From assembly GCA_949752735.1 (NCBI GenBank), contig OX457042.1, positions 25,458,603 to 25,522,602 on the forward strand: DNA of 64,000 nt, in the 5' to 3' direction. Positions 25,946 through 37,900 of this stretch are shown piece by piece. Source of the DNA: Lumbricus terrestris. Lineage: Eukaryota; Annelida; Clitellata; Crassiclitellata; Lumbricidae. Positions within the stretch are counted from its first letter, which is position 1. Each line of letters begins with the position of its first letter. A program made the position numbers and the translations under genes. Under the pieces are notes generated by a model that saw only the letters and a list, made by a program, of their open reading frames with translations, had not been told where the DNA came from and did no database searches.

Positions 25946-28900
25946 CATACTAGCCCAGTTCGATTTGTTTGAACTATCGGTTAAAGGTAAACAAGGTAAC
26001 CCTAAAAGGTAAAACTAGCCATAAACCTGGGACCAAAGGAAGGACATCAATTTGCAAGTTTCAAATGACGCACCTTCCTAATAGGGCAGCAAGTCGAATT
26101 CCCACGGCGACGTATTAAGGGGCTTTCCTATACAATGGCACCCCACTGTGATTTCTCAACGTGGCAGCCCCCTTCAAGTGGGATGATCCTGAACAAATTG
26201 ACACAATGAGTATGACTGTGTGTGTGTCTCTCTCTCTCCTATCTCGGGTCTGTCTGTCTGTTTGGCTCTGTCTGTCTTTCGCTGTAAGCCGATTTGAATT
26301 TACAATAATCAACAATATCTGCCTCTGTCCTCCATCTACTCCTTTCGGTCCTTTTCGTCTGGCTATCGGTCATTAGTGACCTCCTCTCTTCCTTACGTAC
26401 CCTTCAGTGTCTCTCCCTCTGTCTGTCCGTCCTTCCGCCTGTTGTGTTGGGTGGCTGTCTCCGTCTCTCTCAAGACCATTTCTATGAAACCTATTATATA
26501 CAATGACCACTCAGTCAGTCGCCAACTACCAGCTAACAGCCAGCAACAACAACAAGACCAACACCAACCGATACACAAACGACTCTCCTCTCGACCAGCC
26601 ATAAAACTTAACCCCAGTTCACCAACAACAGGTAAGTATAGGCATGCCTCAATGTCCGTCCATTGGCCTCAAAAGTGTTTCCGAACATTCAATTAACATC
26701 CCACCAGTAAGTCCTGCTTCTCGGAACAACCGACCCCACTGCCGGCCGTACCCTCTCCCGGCGGGCGTCAATTTAAGGGCACTCCCATCAATAATGAGTA
26801 AACAAGGCGGGGCAGCGACACCTTGCGCTGGTCAGTCTGTAGGGAATGCTCGGCTTTGGCTGCATGGGAAATCAAGGAGTGTTTGAGAAGACTAATCATA
26901 GCGCAATATAAACTGTATGATTCACCGTGTATATCTGGAGCTGTTGCTGGTCAGTGTACTGGTTTAAGTCCGTGCCTGGTCCGCGACCTACTTCCGGTCC
27001 GCGACCCACTTCCGGTCCGCGACCCACTTCCGGTCCGCGACCCACTTCCGGTCCGCGACCCACTTCCGGTCTGTGGATGATTGATTACTGGGCCGTGGAA
27101 TGATAATCGGAATCGGTGTTCTGATAATGGTGACATATAATATATTAGGTTGTATACAGTGCAAAACAAAAAGTTCTATTATAAGCTCGCAAAGTGTTCA
27201 GTGTTCATGCATAATATAGGGTTTTTAACAGGGTGCAAGCTATAGTAAACAAATCATGAAATCTAAATTCTATTTTGGTCATTTTCGGTGCGACCTCACA
27301 CACGTTACAAATTTATTTAATAATATTTATTTAATAATATTTATTTAATAATATTTATTTAATAATATTTATTTAATAATATTTATTTAATAATAATTAT
27401 TTAATAATATTTATTTAATAATATTTATTTAATAATAATAATGGTCAGCCATCCCAGAATTCGATGAAGCAAAACCTTTCCAAATGCCACCAAAATATCA
27501 GTCTTTCAATTTTAACTGCCTCTGTAAAAAATAATAATAGTAGTAGTACTAATATAAAATGTGTGTGTAATGTAAACTGATGTTGAAAAGCCCAGGTCTC
27601 TGGTTTTGCTGGTGGAGCACTTACCTGGGACATAGCATCAAACAGTTTCAAGAAGAACTGATCTAAGTGGTCTTCTATAAAAATGCAGCCTGTACACATC
27701 ATGGTGTCTTATGTTGGCGTTTATTGATAGTCCTAACAACTTTTGTTCTTATCTCAGATTTTTTACAACACCTTGTGTATGCCTGGGTAGGATTGTTTTT
27801 ATGAGGTACCAAAAGGTGCTATTAAGTGATTAGAATCATGTACATGGTGAATGCTTTACTGCCATGGATATCCTGGCATTTGCATCTATACACCATATTT
27901 ATCATGCCTATGCAACACAAAAGCTAACTGAGATAGACTAACCGAAATATTCGCATATCCCTGACCTGTAAGTGTTTATATATATATCGCAATTAATAAT
28001 ATAAAAAATATTAATAAATGTGTCTTCTGAACTCTGCAATATTCTGGCACTTATCCTCCTGTTTGCTTTGATGCGACCTGTGCTAAGTCCTCTCCGGTTT
28101 CTTCTCTCACTTCCTAGATTTAGACATTTGGGAATGAGTAAACCTATACCAGGTACTTTTGTCAGTTGCTTTAACCTATTAAGGCTATTAAGCTGTTCAG
28201 CCACATTTTCCTTATTGAACAATCTTTTCGCAGGTATTCTACAACTTTAGTTGTATCATTATCTGACAATTCTTTTCCATTCACCGACAACAAATGTTTT
28301 TGTATGGAGGGTGTGTGTGTGTTTCACGGTACTTGCAACTTAGTTAACATCCAACTGAAATTGAAACTCATTACTTCATCAGCTTCCGCATAGTCAACAA
28401 TCAATTATCCCCATTTCTTTCTTCCTTTTTCCATTCTCTATGCCCCCTCCTCTTCTCTTGTTGCTTGCTTATATATGTCTAACATGGTTGTAAAAAAACT
28501 CTTGCTGTCTTCCTTTGCGTTCCTGGATTACTTCTGCTCAAAACTTTTTATTTCTTTTCAGTTTCCATCAATAGAACCGATTCTTTTTTTGTGTGTCTTA
28601 TTATTCACCTCTTTGATTTATGTACATCTATAGATGTGCTTTGTTCTTTGCCAAATGTTCTCTTTTGTTGCAGCTTCGTGTTACCAATGGCCTTCCCTTA
28701 GAAATATTATTTCATTTTACCTGGGTATGTTTTCGTCAATAATCTCTCTCACGACTTTAAACTTACTGCATGCTTTATTCGTTCTGTAACCTTTTATTCC
28801 ACCTGCCAAATAATTTTTTCGTCAACCTTTTTCATATTAATTCACAGAACCTTGGCTTTAAAGTATCTGGGTATTTTCACATGAGCTCTGATTTCTTCTC

Positions 28901-31900
28901 CATTGATAATTTTTCATCTGACAGTCAGGTGATGACTGACATTCTACCTTTATGGTTGCATTGTGTATTGTGATTTTGCTTCAAACGATGTCTTCCACTG
29001 GTTGACTTGCTCCATAAAGCTGGCGCTATCGAAGTCTACGAAAGTCTTGTCTACAATGCTTAAATGATGGACTGAACAATGTGAACATACCTGTAGTCAT
29101 GACGACCTATCTGTCAATAGTGTTGACAACCTGAGTGCAAACCATCTCTCATCATGTAACCATCTGTCTAAGGATTGAAGTGCACTTCCCTATACCTGAC
29201 CTTTTCTTCACCTCCTTCATGTATGTATGAGCAATTGTTATGGCACCCCTTCAAGATTCCTACTCAGAGGTGCTTCTGACTACAGCGCAGACATTGAATC
29301 AGAGTTTCACTCCGAAGCGCATGAGCAATTGCAAGTGAAGGACTTGCTCAGGGTCCCTACGTGGCGGCTGATGTGGATTCGAGCCTGCAACCTTCTGGCT
29401 ACAAGGTACAGAACATAACCCTACACCACCACATTCTTCAGTCTCCAATTGGCATCAACTCTCCACTAGTCAATATGTTTCACTGAGACATGCAAAATAC
29501 CAGAATTACCACAGCTTCCTGTTTTCTGTTGCTCTTCACCTCCTGTGGTCCTTGCCTTGGTCATACTATCATCTGTTTTACAGTCCATGCGGAGACTTGA
29601 TAGTTGCACCAGCTTACACAACAGCTGCATCATCTTCATCGCCTTGCTTGTTAGCTTCCGGAAGCATTTGTTCCGAAATTGGTCGTTTCTCACTTCGATC
29701 AGATGACCTGCAGACATCAACTAAATCCTTCACACATCGGACACATCTTTTCCCAGGGAATCTCCTACAAGCGCCTTCCTTTCTTCCTTTCTTCCTCCCT
29801 CCCTCCCTTCCTTCCTTCCTTCATTCATTCATTCATTCATTCATTCATTCATTCATTCCTTTATTCCTTAATTCATTCCTTCCTTCTTTCCTTCCTTCCG
29901 TAATTCCTTCCTTAATTCCTTCCTCCCTCTCTTCTCTATCTCCCTCACTCCATCCCTCCCTCCCTTGGCTGGTTTCTGCTCATGATTCTATTGTTCAGAA
30001 CCATAGTCTACCCGCTTGTCTGTCTTACCGACTTTAATTCTGGATAGGCCTACTCATCTCATTACGGGCAGATTTTGGTGCACCTTCGGGTGGTCAGTCC
30101 TCTCTTCCTTGTCGTCCCATCTTAAGAATTCCAACAACAGTGCACGAGAAGTAATACTAATAATTACAATCAGATTACCTCCCTCTTTGTTCCTGTTCTG
30201 CATTTTCACTGTTGCAACCCTTTATATTCCTGACTGCTCATTTCCTCGTAAGTTTTGTCGTTTTATAACACACTCCAAGCTTTTCTTCGTCGCAGTGGAC
30301 TTTCAGTGATCTTCTACTGTCGCTCGCTTTGGCTTTACTAGGAAGCAACAGGACTTTGTTATTCTGTTTTTAACTCATTAAAAAATCTTCCGCCACGTGT
30401 GTCAAATTAATGAATATGCCCTGCTCGCTAAACCTAAACAACTTTCGTCCACTTGAATCAGTTTTCATTATCGGCCGTTGTGTAATGTGTGTACGGGTTT
30501 TATAGCGCTTTCGGCAGCCGTGCACCGCGCCCTGTCTTTGACCTACTTGTTGACGCATTAAGCAGAGCGAACCGGAAAAATAATCCATGAAAAGAATGTA
30601 AGAAGTAGGTGGAGTCTTGTAGCTGATTATCGTGAATGGGGGAGGGGCTGTTTATCCAGGCTTAGGACTCGCGTGAATGAGGAATTGCCTGATCGCCAAA
30701 CGACCAAATAAAACTTTGAAATAGTTTGATAATTATCCGTCTCTCTCTATGAAGCGCAAAACTGATTCTAAGCACTTCATGTATTATAAGTCCGACGACG
30801 GTGTGATGCGAGAATTGAATTAGACCAGGTCTTTCGGTACTGAACTTATTTTGCACCACACCAAGCAGGTGTAAGAGGCGGTGAAGGGGGGGGGTGGATT
30901 TGAATTAATTCCAACTAGGGTGCTTTTAAAAGATGGCAACCTTGAGATACAGAGCAGAACAAATGATTGAGGATGGATAAATAGCGGCATGTTTGGGTGG
31001 GTGGCAAGTCCTGCTTGTTACATGTTTAACGACACTGCCATATGAAAGATGATTAGTATCGGCCTCCTCCTTTATCCAGGCTTGGGACTGGCACTGGCAG
31101 AGAACAACCAGTGGTGGAGTTGCGACCAGGACTTCTTTATGGCTAGTTAGGGCCCTAGTGCTGTGACTGTTCTCCAATGGGTCCCCTCTGACAACCCACC
31201 GGTCCACCATGCACATATTTATAACTGTGGGCCCCCTCAAAGTGGGACCAGATGCTGCATGCGGGCGTGCCTGCCACACACTGTCTAATCTTCCACTGAC
31301 GGCGGTAATTATTTCAATTTAACGACTCTATGCGATAACAAAAATAATTAACGTCACCCTCCTCCTTTATCCAGGCTTAGGACTGGCACTGACAGGATGC
31401 GAACGGTGGCAGTTTTCCACTGACAGCGTTAAATTTGTGCTCAAGTTTTATAGGTAACGGCCTGCTATTCCGAGGGTCCACTATTCCGAGGGTCCACTAT
31501 TCCGAGGGTCCACTATTCCGAGGGTCCACTATTCCGAAGGTCCACTATTCCGAATATCCGCTATATTTTGTTCGTTATCCTTGGTGGTTAGGGTTACAGT
31601 GGGTTAGGGTTAGGGTTGGGTGGGTTAAGATTAGGTTTAGGGCTATGGTTAGGGTTAGAGTTGGGGAGGGTTAGGGTTATGGTTGGGGTGGGTTATGGTT
31701 ATGGTTGGGGTGGGTTAGGTTTAGGGTTATGGTTAGGGTTGGGGTGGGTTAGGTTTAGGGTTAGGGTTGGGGTGGGTTAGGGCTAGGTTTAGGGTTATGG
31801 TTAGGGTTGGGGTGAGTTAGGGTTAGGGTCATAGTTAGGTTTAGGGTTAGGTATAGGGTTAGGGTTCTGAATAGTGGACCTTCGCAATAGCGGACCCAAA

Positions 31901-34900
31901 CCGTTTTATAGTCCGACTTTCGCTCGGTACAAAGTCTTTGCATATCTTTCAGTCCATGCAGGGGTTTAAAGTCCACACCTCAGGCTCTACAGTCCAGCAC
32001 ATAACCAGTAGACAGTCGTGTAATGCAGCCCCAGTTGATTAGATGGTGTCTGCTATGGCCGTTTTATGTCGATGTGACAATACCTGCCATCTCCACAATG
32101 ATTTTAATTCTTTTCGCCTTAGACTCCTACGCATGGGGGAGGGGATGGGCGGGTGCGGGATGACACACTGGCATGGAGGTCAGCGGACCCGAGTTCGAGC
32201 CCCCGTAGGGCGGATGTGCTTTGTAGGTTGCTAGCTATTAGAGCCGTGTATTTCAGGCCGTCTGTTTTGTTGCGGTAGTTAAGATTTATGTCTTCTGTCA
32301 GGAAAATATAATGCAAAACTTTTAATACCAACGTTAAGATAGCGCAGATTAAAGTTTACTGGCGTGTTAGACAAGGCTTGGAATTCTAAAAGGGCTCTAG
32401 AAATCACTCCTAGAAGCAAATCATGTAACAATTTGCTAACCGGTGTTTCTAGACTAATTTGACCCTGCTGAAAACGAAAATCGCTGTTAGCAAGCTGGAT
32501 TTTTGGCAGTTCAATGGGAAAACAAGATGGCGGACAAAATGGCGGTCAGTTGCTTCAAATGGTTAGAAGTAAAGTATTGTATGTGACAGAAACACGATTT
32601 TAGACTCTAAATTAAGATTATAGGGTGCAAGGAATACAATGGAACCAAATACACATATGTAGCACTGCAAGAAAATCAAAATGGCGGACAAAATGGCGGC
32701 TAGAATCTTAAAATGGCTGTAAGTGAAGTTATGTATGCAGTGGAATCATGATTTCAGGGTCTAAATCAACATTTTCGGGGTCAAGGAATGCAATTGAAGC
32801 AAGTTAACATATGTGGCATTGCACGGAAGCCAAGATGGCGGACAAAATGGCGGACAAAATCTTAAAATGGCTATAAGTGAAGTTATGTATGCAATAGAAT
32901 CATGATTTCAGGGTCTAAATCAACATTTTCGGGGTCAAGGAATGCAATGGAAGCAAGGTAACATATGTGGCATTGTACGGAAACCAAGATGGCGGACAAA
33001 ATGGCGGACAAAATCTTAAAATGGTCATAAATGAAGACATAAATGCAACTAAATCATGATTTCAGGGTTTAAATCAACATTTTCGAGGCCAAGGCATGTG
33101 ACGAAACGAATGTGACATATATAGCACTGCCTGGAAACCAAAATGGCGAACAAAATGGCGGCAAGAATTTCAAAATGGATGTTAGTGAAGTCATGCATGC
33201 AATGAGAACTTGATTAAAAATTTTGCCAGGTCTTTGCAAGATGGTATCTGAAACCTGCGCAGTTGAATTTATCTACAATGTTCCCTTATTTGACCAGATA
33301 TGATCATTCAAATTATCGCAATGCCTTCAGCAAGTCTTAAACCAAGGAGTGTTCTTCAAAAGAACACTGAAAACATTATAAAGGAAGATTGGTATATCAT
33401 GCAGTGCCTTATTCGATCGTATCAAGCTGACTGTCCATGGATCTGGAAAAACGATTGTGCCATGGACTTTTCTCAAAACCAATGGGATTGGATTCTCTCT
33501 GCAAAAGTAACTTGTCCAGTCCGCATTTCTATAGCAGAGTCATTGCATTTGTTTATTTACAATATTTTACGTAGTGCCTCTTCAAGGTGGGCTGTCGGGA
33601 ATGGTTTGGGTCCACTATTCCGAGGGTCCGCTATTCCGAAGGTCCACTATTCCGAACCCAAACCCTAAACCTAACCATAAACCTAACTATAACCCTAACC
33701 CTAACTCACCCCAACCCAAACTATAACCCTAAACCTAACCTTAACCCACCCCAACCATAACCCTAAACCTAGCCCTAACCCACCACAACCATAACCATAA
33801 CCCTAAACCTAACCATCCCCAACCGTAACCATAACCATAACCCTAAATTTAATCATAACCCACCCAACCTAACCCACCTTACCCCAACCCTAACCCACTG
33901 TAACCCTAACCACCAAGGATAACGAACAAAATATAGAGGATATTCGAAATAGTGGACCTTCGGAATAGTGGACCCTCGGAATAGCGGGCCGTTACCGTCG
34001 GGAATCGCTCCCGACTTAACTACAACTAAATAGGACAGTTTTTAGATTCTTACGGAACAGAGTGGAGTGACCCATGGGCATGCAATAAGCGCTGTGAAAA
34101 GGGGTTGGCCCTTCACATTCCAGATTTTAGTACCAGCTACAGAGAATGAAAGGTGATGTCGAATAGCAGACCGTGAGTGAACCAGCTCAGCTTGGTCCGC
34201 CAACCGAAGAGTAGATCGACGCTGGACATCCGACGTTGAAAAACAGAGTTCTTTCAGACATAGTGGGGTTATAGTCCATCAAGGCACTACCTAAGCAATA
34301 CACAGAGCCTGCAGGCAATCCGCTGCAGGAAAGGGAGCCAATGCAAGACATCCCACACATTGTATGAGACATGACCAAATATTGTGATATGCCCATAAGT
34401 CGCGACGCAGTTCATCCAACCTGTTGCAGACAAATTATAATTATTGATGGACAAGCAATATGGTTCAAGCAATAGGGAACCTCCAAACGCGAAGACATTT
34501 GGTGACCTGACAGATACAGTGGATACCTGTGTACAGGTAGCCTACTTTCGATTGGCTACAAGAGGGTTAACAATTATTGCCTTCGAAAGATGTAGTGGAC
34601 ATTGCTTTTAAAAAGTGAAATCGTACAGAAAATTACCACCACAACTCTGTCACTGTGTGGAGTCCTGAAATACTTCGTTGTCAGAAAATTGGCTGTATGT
34701 TCTTGGCATGCTTGAAAGAAAGACTGATCTAGCTTTGAACATTTCTGTCTATTCAGCTCTCAGCAGCCACATTTGGAGATATGGACTAGAGCGGTTGCTG
34801 GTGGTTACTTGAAAAAAGATAAGGTGTTGTCCACTGCCGGGTCATATGTATTTGCTTTATATTTAACGGTGTTTTGGTGATGTCAGGAACATCAGCGGAA

Positions 34901-37900
34901 CGGAAGCTCATCCAAATCACGTAACTATGAAGATGAAGAATAGAGTGTCCTTCATGCTACAACTGGATGTGATTTGACATATTTAGCAGGAATCAGCTGA
35001 AACAATGCATGAATAAACTATTTGAAAGTTCCCACTTACTTTCTACATTTGGAACATTCCATTATGAGCTAATTACCAAGAGCTCTGTAAGTTTGGAAAG
35101 GCCCATTTTCTAGATATTGATGTTCAGATATCATCCTCATCTTCATCGGATGGAGTGTGGTGGAAGAAAGTAATCTTTACCAGTGTGCACCAAAGCCACA
35201 TTATAGAGTTTGTCTACAGCAAATCATGTGAAGTTGACAAACGTAGCATCAGGCTCTGCTGCTATCAAAGTGCGATCTTGTCATGTGCACTCAGGTGCAA
35301 TTGCATTGACAGTAGCAAGGCCTGAATTGACTCTACGGTAGGCCCAGTGTGAGAATTGTGGAAAAATAACTGGGGGGGTTGGACCATTATCCACTTGGAA
35401 TTGGGGTGTAAAAAACATACTTTAACATGGGGCTCTAAGAAAGACTGGGGGGTCGAAACCCCCCAAACCCCCCGGCAATTCTCACCCTGGGTAGGCCTAC
35501 CCTATATCCGTCAAGTCATGAAAAGTTGAAACTATTGATAGATCAAGTTATGAAACATTGAAGCATGCATTCTGCATATACATAAAGCCAGCAATAGTTA
35601 AACTGCAGTGCAGTCATAGGCTACTAAAAAAATTCACTATAGGTATGACAATTTCACTGCATAACACTGCAAGTGATTTTGTTGGAAGCATATGTATATA
35701 TGACCTGGAAATTACTAGTCCAGACTGAAATCAAGTCTCCATCGCATATGTTCAAGACATCACTCATAGCCAGTTGAAGTTTTTGTCCACCATTTTGGTT
35801 TTTGGTTTTCTGGCAGTGTCTCATTATATATTCCGTGCTTTTAATTTCATCACTTTCCTTAATTCCGAAAATTCTCATTTACATTCTGAATTGATTTATT
35901 CTTTAGATACAGAAATTCACTAACAGCCAATTCGATAATTTGGCCGCCATTTTGGCCGACATTTTGGTGTCCAGGCAGTGCTACATATGTCACATTCGTT
36001 TCATCACGTGCCTTGACCTTGAAAATGTTGATTTAGACCCTGAAATCATGATTCTATTGCATACATAACTTCACTTATAGCCATTTTAAGATTTTGTCCG
36101 CCATTTTGTCCGCCATCTTGGCTTCCGTGCAATGCCACATATGTTAACTTGCTTCAATTGCATTCCTTGACCCCGAAAATGTTGATTTAGACCCTGAAAT
36201 CATGATTCCACTGCATACATAACTTCACTTACAGCCATTTTAAGATTCTAGCCGCCATTTTGTCCGCCATTTTGATTTTCTTGCAGTGCTACATATGTGT
36301 ATTTGGTTCCATTGTATTCCTTGCACCCTATAATCTTAATTTAGAGTCTAAAATCGTGTTTCTGTCACATACAATACTTTACTTCTAACCATTTGAAGCA
36401 ACTGACCGCCATTTTGTCCGCCATCTTGTTTTCCCATTGAACGGCCAAAAATCCAGCTTGCTAACAGCGATTTTCGTTTTCAGCAGGGTCAAATTAGTCT
36501 AGAAACACCGGTTAGCAAATTGTTACATGATTTGCTTCTAGCAGTGCCATTTTGAGATTCCAAGCCTGGTCTATGTGTATTTTCTTCGATGGCGAACATG
36601 GCTTTTTGCCCACGTAGCAGCGCCTGTTGCAGGTGTCACGTGGCAGGTATCACGTGGCCGATCCACTTTGTGTGCGCTGTTTGACAGATCACCCGACAGG
36701 TTTTATAATGTAAACGCGGCGAACGAAGGGATCTGAAATCTTTCCCAGTTCACTGGGTGCAAAGGCTTAAAGAATGAGACCACACAGGATCTGTAAGCTC
36801 CGCCTAAAGCGGGAGGATTACGGCGTTAACCGATTCGCCTTTCTCTTGACTAATTACTGTTTACCTGGCCTATAATCCCTGGACTGAGCGCCTGTGAATA
36901 AGCTGGTTCCCACGGCTTCGCTGTAGAAATTTCGAGATGGCGATTGTGATTGCTTCTTGTGACTGTAAAAAAAGAGGAATTCATATAATCTATCGGTTGC
37001 TGGGTGCAGGAAATGCAAATCCACTTTCGCTTTGTAGTTAAAATAGATCGTAAACTGATTCACTGAAACCAGTTTGAAAGAGGAAAAGAGCATTTTTATA
37101 TCCTTGTGGTAACCATGAGGCAGCTCCATGCTTTTGAAGTATTAGCAACTCCATCTTCTTGGCCTTGGCGTATGAGAGCGGGTGACCATGCAGGCCTCTC
37201 CCTTGCCGTCTCATCTGCCAGCGCACGACACGTATATATATATATATATATGCTCGTTGTGTGTATTTATGTATATATATATGCTCGTTGTATATATATA
37301 TATACATATATATATATGTTGTATACTCGTGATTGCTCTTCCTATTGTTCCTCCTCCTACTCCTCATTCTCCTCCTCCTATACTTCCTTCTGTTCCTCAT
37401 TCTTTCCATTCACCTCCTCCCGCTATTCCTCCCTCTCATCCCCTCGTTCTTTCCCCACTCTTCCTTTAAATATCCATCTCACTCTCCCTTTTTCTCTTCC
37501 AATCTCAGCTCCTCCTTCCCCTCCTCCTCTATCTCCTCATTCTCTTTCTCACAAAGCGTAAATACAACAAGCGCGACACACCTTGAATGCTACGATAATA
37601 AATTGACGGTTGCCTAATAATGTTTTTGCTGAGAACTCATGGTGCGCTACTATAGACAGCATACTTCAAGTGGGTTGGTTGACTGGCGACAGACGAACCC
37701 CTTCCACCTCTGACTCCTCCTCCGCTACCACGTATACGGTATACCAGCTGGTGGATCCGCAGTTTTCTTCTTCAAAGACTGTTGTCACTTGTCAGTTATA
37801 ACCGTCAACTGTCTCTGATGGTTGTTTCTTCAAGTTGAAATACTGCTTGTATGATTGAACGAGTGATTGAATTATTGTAGGATTTGACCGATGGATGGAT

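Larger units (their letters stand above)
32368..36573. mobile_element. DNA element with long, internally repetitive terminal inverted repeats, 4.2 kb
   Basis: The left arm (32368 to about 33230) and right arm (about 35650-36573) are reverse complements, starting TAGACAAGGCTTGGAAT and ending ATTCCAAGCCTGGTCTA. The arms consist of units of 154 bp (for example boundaries at 32710, 32864, 33018), each with ATGGCGGACAAAATGGCGG. The right arm lacks one unit present on the left. The roughly 2.4-kb interior contains broken frames (33300-33570, 34500-35330) with no family I recognise, plus a telomere-like MITE (33603-33996) and a hAT-like MITE (35345-35489). A 3-bp TGT on both sides may be the target duplication. 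Confidence 0.85.

Noticed and set aside
25651..25972. Candidate CRISPR-like array of short repeats
   Set aside because: It is a plain CATA/CGTA tetranucleotide run without spacers, in a eukaryotic intron.
32150..32232. tRNA-like half with GAGTTCGAGCCCC
   Set aside because: Only a B-box-like motif is seen, with no convincing A box or SINE tail.
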